Source: CALEUX01 sp964521525 (GTDB lineage Bacteria; Bacteroidota; Bacteroidia; Bacteroidales; Marinilabiliaceae). Taken from it: 19,887 bases of DNA. The position numbers and the translations under genes were made by a program. The stretch spans positions 1 through 19,887 of the forward strand of contig CAZFTD010000051.1 of the NCBI GenBank assembly GCA_964521525.1, in the 5' to 3' direction. The first letter of the stretch is position 1, and the number at the start of each line of letters is the position of its first letter. The notes under the pieces are model-generated. The model saw only the letters and a program-made list of their open reading frames with translations, searched no databases and was not told the DNA's origin. This document shows, piece by piece, positions 7,870 through 14,353 of the stretch.

Positions 7870-8616
7870 TTACATATTCATACCGCCGCAAACATGGATT
7901 ACCTGTCCGGTAACATATGACGACAAATCGGAGGCAAGGTAAACGCAAGTATTGGCAACATCATCCGGAGTACCACCGCGTTTTAAGGGAATCTGAGCCT
8001 CCCATGCTTTTTTAACATCCTCGGGCAGAACGCCGGTCATTTCGGTAATAATAAAACCAGGGGCAATGGCATTGCTGCGAATTCCTCTTGATCCTAATTC
8101 TTTGGCAATTGATTTTGTAAAACCAATCATACCGGCTTTTGAAGCAGAATAGTTCGATTGGCCGGCATTACCACTCACACCAACAACAGAACTCATATTG
8201 ATAATAGAGCCTGATTTTTGTTTTAACATGGTGCCCTGAACGGCTTTAGTAAAATTGAAACAAGATTTAAGATTCACGTTGATAACAGCGTCCCATTGTT
8301 CCTCGCTCATTCTCATTAAGAGCGTATCTTTAGTAATACCGGCATTATTAACCAAAATATCAACTCTGCCAAAGTCACTAACAATTTGTTCAACAACTTT
8401 TTGAGTTTCTTCAAAATTGGCAGCATTTGATGCATAACCTTTAGCTTTAACACCAAAGGCAGCAATTTCGTTTTCGGTTTGCCGGGCAGCTTCGTTATAA
8501 GCTAAATCGGTAAAAGCAACATTACAACCTTCGGCAGCAAAACGTAAGGCAATTGCTTTGCCAATACCCCGGGCAGCGCCGGTAATAATTGCGGTTTTTC
8601 CTTCAAGTAACTTCAT
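7870..8616 (-). CDS. fabG: 3-oxoacyl-[acyl-carrier-protein] reductase FabG
   Basis: This cytosolic short-chain dehydrogenase carries out the NADPH-dependent reduction of 3-ketoacyl-ACP in fatty-acid elongation. The protein is 248 aa, the usual FabG length. It has the cofactor loop T12-GAARGI-G19, N90-N-A-G93, and the catalytic tetrad N115 (VINVNLKS), S143 (INMSSVVG), Y156 and K160 (SNYSASKAG). The active-site spacing matches E. coli FabG exactly, with a constant offset of five. The C-terminus (VTGQVIHVCGGMNM) is also typical. It is a single-gene unit with its own candidate promoter and a strong terminator. Other short-chain dehydrogenases share the motifs, but the close overall match to FabG makes that the best call. 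Confidence 0.93.
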   Translation of the reverse strand: MKLLEGKTAIITGAARGIGKAIALRFAAEGCNVAFTDLAYNEAARQTENEIAAFGVKAKGYASNAANFEETQKVVEQIVSDFGRVDILVNNAGITKDTLLMRMSEEQWDAVINVNLKSCFNFTKAVQGTMLKQKSGSIINMSSVVGVSGNAGQSNYSASKAGMIGFTKSIAKELGSRGIRSNAIAPGFIITEMTGVLPEDVKKAWEAQIPLKRGGTPDDVANTCVYLASDLSSYVTGQVIHVCGGMNM

Positions 8617-8732
8617 TTTGATTTCAGATTTGTGTGTACTGAATTAACATTTCTGGTTTCTGATACCTTAAAAAATCAGGTTAAAATCAAATATTGAAAA
8701 CATTGATTTTTGGTTCCAGTTATCAGAATCTT
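8617..8732 (-). promoter_or_regulatory. Structured 5' leader of fabG
   Basis: If transcription starts near 8732, the leader is about 115 bases long. It contains nested inverted repeats: TTCTGATA (8658-8665) with TATCAGAA (8721-8728), and inside them AAAAATCA (8671-8678) with TGATTTTT (8704-8711). The two stems stack in the correct order to form one extended hairpin. Its purpose is unknown and the stems are AT-rich, so folding stability is uncertain. Confidence 0.35.
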
Positions 8733-8738
8733 TCGCGG

Positions 8739-8767
8739 CAAAGGTAAAAAATAAGATTAATTTGAAA
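8739..8767 (-). promoter_or_regulatory. Predicted fabG promoter
   Basis: The minus strand at 8746-8739 reads TACCTTTG, a perfect match to the Bacteroidota -7 element TAnnTTTG, followed by GCCGCG. A TTTC (8767-8764) lies 17 bases upstream near the -33 position. The long distance to the ATG at 8616 gives an unusually long leader. Confidence 0.5.
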
Positions 8768-8830
8768 AGAAAAAATAATATGAAATCAGATTTATCAAAA
8801 TAAACACAGCTACGAATTGGCATTGTGCAA

Positions 8831-9886
8831 TTATTCAGTACCTGCCTCCTTATTTATATTAATCCTTGTTTTAGGAAGGAATGCCGGATAATAATTCCGA
8901 ATAAATTCAATTAAGTCTTCTCTTAACTTTACTCTCAATTCCCAGGCTGAAGGGGAATCTTTTGCACTGGCCAAAGCTCTAATTTGTATAGTTTTTTCGG
9001 TACAGTCAGTTACCTGCAATGCTTTAGCTTTACCATCCCAAAAAGGATTATTTTTTAATGACTCATCCATGAACTCTCTGAGTTTATCCAATGGAAAGCC
9101 ATAGTCGACATATATAAAAACAGTTCCCAGTATTTCGGCAGTATGGCGCGTCCAATTCTGAAATGGTTTTTCGATAAAATAATTTACCGGTACAATCAGC
9201 CGCCTTTTATCCCAAATTGCCACCACTACATAAGTCAGTGTAATTTCTTCAATTCTGCCCCATTCTCCTTCAATAATTACCACATCATCGAGCCGTATAG
9301 GTTGAGTAAGTGCCAATTGAAATCCAGCCAGCAACATTGAGATGCTTTTTTGGGCAGCAAAACCCAGAATTAAGCCTGCAATACCAGCAGAAGCAAGCAA
9401 ACTTACCCCTATTTCTTTAATTGAATCAAAACTGAGCAAGGCTAATGCAGAAGCAATAAAAACCACCAAAAAAATTGCTATTCGCTCAAAGACCCGAACT
9501 TGAGTATGAATTTTTCTGGCTTGAAGATTATCTTCGTTATCAACATTATAACCGGTTAAAACAACAACTTTAATAGCCTTAATAATGCTTACCGCTAACC
9601 AACTAAAGGCAGCCAGAAACAACAGATAGAAAAACTGCTGCAATTCGATGTGATCAATAATTTGAAGCTGAGTCTTCAGTACGGAAACAGCTATTAGAAC
9701 AATTATTAATTTAAAAGGATATTGAATAATTGAGGCTAATTGATGAAACGCGGGATTCTTTTTGTTTCTAAAAATGCGTTTAATAAGTCTGAAAAGCCAA
9801 ATTGAAACAACAAAACCGGCTACTAAACTAAAAGCAGATAATAATAAAGAATAACACATTTGGTTTTCGACTATAAGTTCATACAT
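8831..9886 (-). CDS. Mechanosensitive ion channel family protein (MscS)
   Basis: This is an inner-membrane channel that opens under membrane tension to release solutes during hypo-osmotic shock. Numbered from the ATG at 9886 (351 aa), four hydrophobic segments (about 10-33, 55-73, 83-103 and 132-153) precede the pore helix region (about 160-190, SLLASAGIAGLILGFAAQKS). The MscS beta-domain follows (DDVVIIEGEWGRIEEITLTY, then RRLIVPVNYF), then a C-terminal alpha/beta domain. The frame extends three codons to a TTG at 9895, but the ATG is a better start. The extra N-terminal helices make it larger than E. coli MscS (286 aa). It lies 53 bases downstream of the sirtuin gene and is probably the third gene of the sucD unit. 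Confidence 0.9.
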   Translation of the reverse strand: MYELIVENQMCYSLLLSAFSLVAGFVVSIWLFRLIKRIFRNKKNPAFHQLASIIQYPFKLIIVLIAVSVLKTQLQIIDHIELQQFFYLLFLAAFSWLAVSIIKAIKVVVLTGYNVDNEDNLQARKIHTQVRVFERIAIFLVVFIASALALLSFDSIKEIGVSLLASAGIAGLILGFAAQKSISMLLAGFQLALTQPIRLDDVVIIEGEWGRIEEITLTYVVVAIWDKRRLIVPVNYFIEKPFQNWTRHTAEILGTVFIYVDYGFPLDKLREFMDESLKNNPFWDGKAKALQVTDCTEKTIQIRALASAKDSPSAWELRVKLREDLIEFIRNYYPAFLPKTRININKEAGTE

Positions 9887-9939
9887 GATTCTCAAATAAA
9901 TAACCTATATCAACGATAACGTATTTAAAGGCAGAATGT

Positions 9940-10677
9940 TTAAAGCATTGTCTCTACAATTTGTTTTAAAACCGCACCAGCCTTACCTTTTAAATGTATA
10001 TCAGTTATTTGTGATGTAAACTGCGATTTTTCGGGATTTATTTCAATAATAACAGCTCCATTTCTTTTGGCCTCGATTGGTATCATAGCAGCAGGCATCA
10101 CTTCTCCGGTGCTTCCGACTATTAAACATACATCGGCTGATTGAGCTGCCTTTAAACTATTGGCATACGCTTCTTCCGGGATTCCCTCACCAAAGAAAAC
10201 AAAATCGGGCTTCATTAATCCACCACAATTGTTGCAATGATTAGGCAAGTTGGTAATGCAAGTATCTATTACATTAACTTGATACCCGCAACGGATACAT
10301 ACTAAACGTTGCGAATTACCATGAAACTCATAAACCATTTGGGAACCTGCCTCCTGATGCAGATTATCGATGTTTTGCGTTACAATGCACTTGATAATTC
10401 CTTTTAATTCGAGCCGGGCCAATGCTATATGTGCAGCATTGGGCTTTGCCTTTCCAAAAAAATCATAGAAAATTTCTTTAATAACGGGCCATGATTTATC
10501 GGGCGATGCAAGAAAATAATCGATATCCAGAATTTTAGGATCGTAACGGTTCCATATACTATTTTCGCCCCTAAATGGCGGTATACCGCTTTCAACTGAG
10601 ATGCCGGCTCCTGTAAATGCAAAACAATAATTTGAGTTTTTGATTACTTCAATGGTTTTAATGAGCTGTTCATCCAT
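9940..10677 (-). CDS. NAD-dependent protein deacylase, sirtuin family (SIR2/CobB)
   Basis: This cytosolic enzyme removes acyl groups from lysines using NAD. In its 245 aa I see the NAD-binding motif G23-A-G-I-S followed by GIPPFRG, the Q101-N-I-D104 motif, the catalytic His119 (EFHGN) and four zinc-ligand cysteines in two pairs (C127/C130 and C148/C151). KPDFVFFGE and the NAD-contacting VGSTGEVMPAA and EINPEK follow. The E. coli CobB/SIRT5 desuccinylase signature Tyr-x-x-Arg aligns with Y71-D-F-F74, so the Arg is missing. By that criterion, deacetylation is more likely than desuccinylation. It starts 15 bases after the sucD stop codon, so it is almost certainly co-transcribed with succinyl-CoA ligase. 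Confidence 0.93.
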   Translation of the reverse strand: MDEQLIKTIEVIKNSNYCFAFTGAGISVESGIPPFRGENSIWNRYDPKILDIDYFLASPDKSWPVIKEIFYDFFGKAKPNAAHIALARLELKGIIKCIVTQNIDNLHQEAGSQMVYEFHGNSQRLVCIRCGYQVNVIDTCITNLPNHCNNCGGLMKPDFVFFGEGIPEEAYANSLKAAQSADVCLIVGSTGEVMPAAMIPIEAKRNGAVIIEINPEKSQFTSQITDIHLKGKAGAVLKQIVETML

Positions 10678-10692
10678 GTCTTTTATAAATAA

Positions 10693-11571
10693 TCATTTAC
10701 CTTTTTCGAGGGCATTTTTCATTGTAATACCTATTTTGGCTGGCGACTCAACCACATGAATGCCACATTCTTTCATTACTTTCATTTTTGCTGCGGCAGT
10801 ATCTTCTGCACCTCCAACAATGGCTCCGGCATGACCCATACGGCGTCCCGGAGGGGCTGTTTGGCCTGCAATAAAACCAACAACAGGTTTTTTGCCATGT
10901 TCTTTTATCCATAAGGCCGCGTCGGTTTCCATGCTCCCACCAATCTCGCCAATCATCACAATGCCTTCAGTGTCCGGGTCGTTCATCAACAACTTAATTG
11001 CATCCAGTGTGGTAGTACCTACTACAGGGTCGCCACCTATTCCAATGCAGGTACTTTGTCCTAAACCAAGTCGCGACAGCTGGTCAACCGTTTCGTAAGT
11101 TAAAGTACCGGAGCGACTAACCACACCAATTGAGCCTTGTTTATGAATAAATCCCGGCATGATACCCACTTTGGCCTTTCCTGGAGATATTATACCAGGA
11201 CAGTTGGGGCCAATGAGTCTGGTTTTATTACAACCCATAAATTGTTTTACCTTAATCATATCGGCCACCGGAATTCCTTCGGTAATTGCAACAATCAGTT
11301 CAATGCCAGCCTCAGCAGCTTCCATAATGGCATCAGCAGCATAGGCAGGGGGAACAAAAATAACAGAGGTATCGGCCCCAGTTGCATTACGGGCTTCAAT
11401 AACTGAATTAAACACCGGAAGCCCCAAATGCTGGGTTCCTCCCTTTCCTGGGGTCACCCCACCTACCACATTTGTTCCGTATTCGAGCATTTGGCCTGTA
11501 TGGAAAGTTCCCTCGCTGCCAGTGAAGCCCTGAACAATTACCTTGGAATGCTGATCGATTAGAACGCTCAT
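10693..11571 (-). CDS. sucD: Succinate-CoA ligase (ADP-forming) subunit alpha
   Basis: This is the alpha subunit of succinyl-CoA synthetase, which interconverts succinyl-CoA and succinate with ATP or GTP formation in the TCA cycle. The 292-aa protein has the CoA-binding N-terminal domain (VIVQGFTGSEGTFH, VTPGKGG), the central GPNCPGIISPG and VSRSGTLTYE motifs, and the phospho-histidine H247 (PGRRMGHAGAIV), equivalent to E. coli His246. Length and sequence are standard. The beta-subunit gene sucC is not beside it; the neighbours downstream are a sirtuin (15-base gap) and an MscS channel. Upstream is a 434-base gap to a divergent transducer gene. I found no clear TAnnTTTG promoter there. Confidence 0.96.
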   Translation of the reverse strand: MSVLIDQHSKVIVQGFTGSEGTFHTGQMLEYGTNVVGGVTPGKGGTQHLGLPVFNSVIEARNATGADTSVIFVPPAYAADAIMEAAEAGIELIVAITEGIPVADMIKVKQFMGCNKTRLIGPNCPGIISPGKAKVGIMPGFIHKQGSIGVVSRSGTLTYETVDQLSRLGLGQSTCIGIGGDPVVGTTTLDAIKLLMNDPDTEGIVMIGEIGGSMETDAALWIKEHGKKPVVGFIAGQTAPPGRRMGHAGAIVGGAEDTAAAKMKVMKECGIHVVESPAKIGITMKNALEKGK

Positions 11572-11599
11572 AAAAATTGTGTTATAATGGTTGAGTTAT

Positions 11600-11651
11600 A
11601 AGAATCTGTTAAGTTTATTTTTAAGACAATAGACACTAGACTAAAAGACTC
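11600..11651 (+). repeat. AT-rich intergenic repeat, copy 1
   Basis: By eye, AGAATCTGTTAAGTTTATTT and the following TAGAC-rich bases match 19541 onward (AGAAACTGCTTAAGTTTAAT, then TTAAGA and ATTAGA) with only scattered differences. Both copies lie upstream of a minus-strand gene in the same orientation. AT-rich sequence can mimic such similarity, so this needs a genome search. Confidence 0.45.
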
Positions 11652-11771
11652 GAAGTGTAAAAAAGTTCCGAGAAATGAAATAAGAAAAACCTAAATAACA
11701 AAAAATCAAACAAATACTCCAAATATCATTTTTATAGGCTTATCGGCAAATACAAGTCTGTTTTTTCTATT

Positions 11772-11812
11772 AATCCTGTCTATCTGTCTAAAATCTAAAA
11801 TTCTAATAGTTT
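11772..11812 (-). repeat. AT-rich intergenic repeat, copy 2 (inverted)
   Basis: CTATCTGTCTAAAATCTAAA and the following TTCTAATAG match the reverse complement of 19567-19600 (CTATCCGTCTAATAATCTC, then AAATCTAAT). It lies in opposite orientation to the copy at 11600-11651 in the same gap. Confidence 0.4.
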
Positions 11813-11975
11813 ATAATAAATTTATAAAACTTCATTAAAATATAAGGACTAAGTGTAAAATTAATATTTGTTAAAACAGGAATCAGGATGAAAGGTTCAA
11901 AAAATAAGCATTAACCTTTAGCTTTATTTTACCCATTATTAACTTTATAATAACCTCAAAAAATAGGGTATTAAA

Positions 11976-12004
11976 TACTTTTGGGTCAAACAAAACCCAT
12001 AAAG
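11976..12004 (+). promoter_or_regulatory. Possible promoter of the transducer gene with overlapping inverted repeat
   Basis: TACTTTTG at 11976-11983 is a perfect TAnnTTTG match; no good -33 TTTG is seen at the expected distance. An inverted repeat overlaps it: CTTTTGGGT (11978-11986) against ACCCA (11995-11999) and AAAG (12001-12004), with one bulged T. It reaches almost to the ATG at 12006 and could be an operator or an RNA hairpin masking the start; either is inference. Confidence 0.4.
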
Positions 12005-12005
12005 T

Positions 12006-14000
12006 ATGATTAATTGGAACACGCTATCTATCGGGAGAAAAATACTTGTTAGCTTTTCGGTAATATTGGGTCTTTTTGTAATAGCCGGAAGTATTATGAT
12101 GAGCTCATTGATACAAATAAACCAATCGGCCAAAGAATTATACGGCAAGCAAATACCATTGTTATCGTTGGCAAATCAAATAGAGTCAGAATGGCAACAA
12201 TCTATTTTCCATCTCAGAAGCTATGCTTTACATAAAAATGATGAGTATTATTTTAATGGGATACTGCATTTAGGTAAAGTTACAAAACTGGTTGATTCTC
12301 TAAAGTTGTTGACAAACAACGAAAATTTATTGCTTACTGACATTGAAACACAATTAACCCTTTTCAGAGAAAAAGCCTTAATGGGACGAGATGCCACAAA
12401 AAGTATACATCTCAATTATCTTAAACTCGATTCAGCCAGTCATAGGCTTCAGGACTACTCCAAACAGTATTTATCACAACAGTACTCCAAACTAAAAGCA
12501 GATTTGGACAAAAAAGAGGAGGATATAATAATTAAACGGCGTGTTGATAAGATTAATCTGATGACTGAAATTGTATCATTATCAGAAAAAATTAAAACAA
12601 CTATTGGTGAAGTTAATTATTTACATAACCCTGCCCTTTTAAATGATTTGGAAAAAACTTTTCCTATTATCAATAGAAACATCAATATTATACGACCAGT
12701 TACCACCAAACAATATGATTTAGATGCATTGGATGCCATAGAAACGCTGGCAAAAAAGTGCCAACAGTCAGTTAATGCACTTAATAAAAGCTGGGCAAAC
12801 AACAGTTATTATACAGACCATCAAATTTCGGAAGCAGGCATCCTCCTGATTCGTGAATTGAGGCATAACATTGAAAATAAAGCAAAAGAAACAGCTCTTT
12901 TTTACCAAAAACAAACTTTCAGAGCACAATTTTCTTGGTGGATATGGTTGTCTATAATTATTCTTTCTATAATTTTTCTATCACTATTTGTAAGCAAATC
13001 CTTTTCAAAACCTATCATCGAATTAACAAAAATATCGTCACTTCAGGCCAAGGGCTACTTTCCTGAGATTGATACGAATGGCCGCGGTGATGAAATTGGA
13101 TTTTTGCTTACAACCATGAAATCAGGGCAGGAACATACCCAGAAATTGGTTAAAAACATTCAGGAAATGGCAGCGTATATTGATATATTAATTAACCAAT
13201 TGCACCAAAAAAGTATTGATTTAAGCCAGTCAAGTAATAATCAGGCCGACTCAACAGGCAGTATCGCATCCTCTATAAACGAAATGAGTAAATTGTCGAA
13301 AAACAACAGGCAAAACATTAGCAATACGTTAGCTGAAAACACAAAAACATCTGAGCTGATTATGTCACATTTAGAACAAACAGGTCAAACCATTCTTTTT
13401 CTGGAAAAACTTATAGAAAAATCGAACATCATTAATGAGTTATCTATGCAGAGTTATATTGTGGCCATTAATGCTTCAGTTGAAGCAGCTAAATCAGGGC
13501 ATGATAGTCGTGGCTTTTCTGTAATTGCAAAAAGTATGCGTGAGTTAGCAGAGAAAATACGATTAAATGCCGATGAAATTAGTTCGTTAGTTAACAAAGG
13601 ACGCTTAACCAGTAAACAAACTATAGAAAATATGGATCAAATAAAATTCTGGATTGATCAGAATAAAACCATTATGCAAACAATTTCTGACTCGTTTTAC
13701 ATTCAGGATAACGAAACAGCCCGAATTAATGAGACGATTCAACAACTTAACCACCAAACCAAAAAAAGTTTAGTTTATGCTGAGGGAATTACAAATGATG
13801 CCAACCAGCTTGGAAAACATTCATTGAAATTGCACTCATTACTTGAATTTTATAAACTTGAAGAAACATTTTTCGACACCAAGGAGATTGCAGAATCAGT
13901 TTTCATATCAAATATCGACCACCTGGAGGATAATATTTCAATTATTAGAAGGAACGAAAACATTTTTACAGAAAACATTTTAGTTGAAAACTGTATTTGA
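12006..14000 (+). CDS. Methyl-accepting chemotaxis protein-like transducer
   Basis: This is a membrane-bound signal transducer of 664 aa. Transmembrane helix 1 spans about residues 13-35. A long, mainly helical periplasmic sensor covers about 36-309. Transmembrane helix 2 is at about 310-331 (WWIWLSIIILSIIFLSLFVS). A HAMP-like linker follows (about 332-380), then a coiled-coil signalling domain (about 400-600). The hairpin tip is recognisable: Q482-S-Y, N489, E493, A494-A-K496, then S501-R-G-F504 and RELAE. Compared with E. coli Tsr, Asn381, Glu385 and Arg394 are kept, Asn376 is Tyr and Arg388 is Lys. The C-terminus (about 60 residues) has no CheR-docking pentapeptide. No che or motility genes are nearby. 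The sensor size would suit a double four-helix bundle (HBM type), but the ligand cannot be told. A small-protein gene follows after 40 bases. Confidence 0.85.
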   Translation: MINWNTLSIGRKILVSFSVILGLFVIAGSIMMSSLIQINQSAKELYGKQIPLLSLANQIESEWQQSIFHLRSYALHKNDEYYFNGILHLGKVTKLVDSLKLLTNNENLLLTDIETQLTLFREKALMGRDATKSIHLNYLKLDSASHRLQDYSKQYLSQQYSKLKADLDKKEEDIIIKRRVDKINLMTEIVSLSEKIKTTIGEVNYLHNPALLNDLEKTFPIINRNINIIRPVTTKQYDLDALDAIETLAKKCQQSVNALNKSWANNSYYTDHQISEAGILLIRELRHNIENKAKETALFYQKQTFRAQFSWWIWLSIIILSIIFLSLFVSKSFSKPIIELTKISSLQAKGYFPEIDTNGRGDEIGFLLTTMKSGQEHTQKLVKNIQEMAAYIDILINQLHQKSIDLSQSSNNQADSTGSIASSINEMSKLSKNNRQNISNTLAENTKTSELIMSHLEQTGQTILFLEKLIEKSNIINELSMQSYIVAINASVEAAKSGHDSRGFSVIAKSMRELAEKIRLNADEISSLVNKGRLTSKQTIENMDQIKFWIDQNKTIMQTISDSFYIQDNETARINETIQQLNHQTKKSLVYAEGITNDANQLGKHSLKLHSLLEFYKLEETFFDTKEIAESVFISNIDHLEDNISIIRRNENIFTENILVENCI

Positions 14001-14040
14001 GTAAAACAACAACTTTGATTTAACAAATTATAAATGTGTT

Positions 14041-14292
14041 ATGGAAAGTAATAAAGCTTATAAAGTGTTTCGTCAAATTGATGAAAATGAATCTATTAGA
14101 AGAGAACTAATGAGTTGCATAACATCTTCAGAGTTAAAAGAATATTTATACAATAGAGAAATGATGTTTTCATTTGATGAGTTAAATGAATTAGTTCTGC
14201 AATTAAAATCGAAGGATGCACCACTTTTGGGTAAAGATGCACTAAAGGCTCGGATAGAATGGTTTTCGCTACTACTCTTTAGTCTCAGTTAA
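14041..14292 (+). CDS. Small protein of unknown function, weak Nif11-like pattern
   Basis: I do not recognise this 83-aa protein with certainty. It is mostly helical and charged, with a hydrophobic end (WFSLLLFSLS). Residues about 6-52 follow the spacing of Nif11 domains: an aromatic-containing helix (AYKVFRQI), an acidic turn then RRELMSC, a second helix (SSELKEYLY) and an FSFDELNELV end resembling the F-T-x-E-E-L signature. Nif11 domains occur in peptide-modification leader peptides and in small proteins of unknown role, but there is no double-Gly cleavage site and no Cys/Ser/Thr-rich core, and no modification enzymes lie nearby. It starts 40 bases after the transducer stop codon, so it may be co-transcribed with it and act with it. 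It could also be an unrelated orphan. Confidence 0.6.
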   Translation: MESNKAYKVFRQIDENESIRRELMSCITSSELKEYLYNREMMFSFDELNELVLQLKSKDAPLLGKDALKARIEWFSLLLFSLS

Positions 14293-14297
14293 TGGAT

Positions 14298-14344
14298 TTT
14301 GTGAGTTGGTTGGCGTTTATTTCTTAATTTTGCACTTTAAAGGA
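14298..14344 (+). promoter_or_regulatory. Promoter and ribosome-binding site of mnmE
   Basis: TAATTTTG at 14325-14332 matches TAnnTTTG perfectly. TTTG at 14298-14301 lies 23 bases upstream, slightly far for the -33 element. AAAGGA at 14339-14344 is a purine-rich ribosome-binding site nine bases before the ATG at 14354. Together they show that mnmE starts at 14354, not at the in-frame TTG at 14306, which lies upstream of the -7 element. Confidence 0.55.
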
Positions 14345-14353
14345 AAAATCCGA

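Larger units (their letters stand above)
11572..12005. other. 434-base divergent intergenic region with inverted TAGA-rich repeats
   Basis: The stretch is very AT-rich and holds no gene I can support. It separates the divergent sucD and transducer genes, so it must contain both promoters. Two stretches (about 11600-11651 and 11772-11812) resemble, in opposite orientations, a third sequence at 19541-19602. A candidate promoter for the transducer lies at 11976-11983. Confidence 0.7.

Noticed and set aside
10693..11571. sucD as part of a broken sucCD pair
   Set aside because: sucD is intact and there is no trace of sucC beside it; from general knowledge the two genes are often apart in Bacteroidota, so its absence is not evidence of loss.
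14306..14353. N-terminal extension of MnmE from a TTG
   Set aside because: The conserved MnmE start, an AAAGGA ribosome-binding site and a TAnnTTTG promoter all place the start at 14354.
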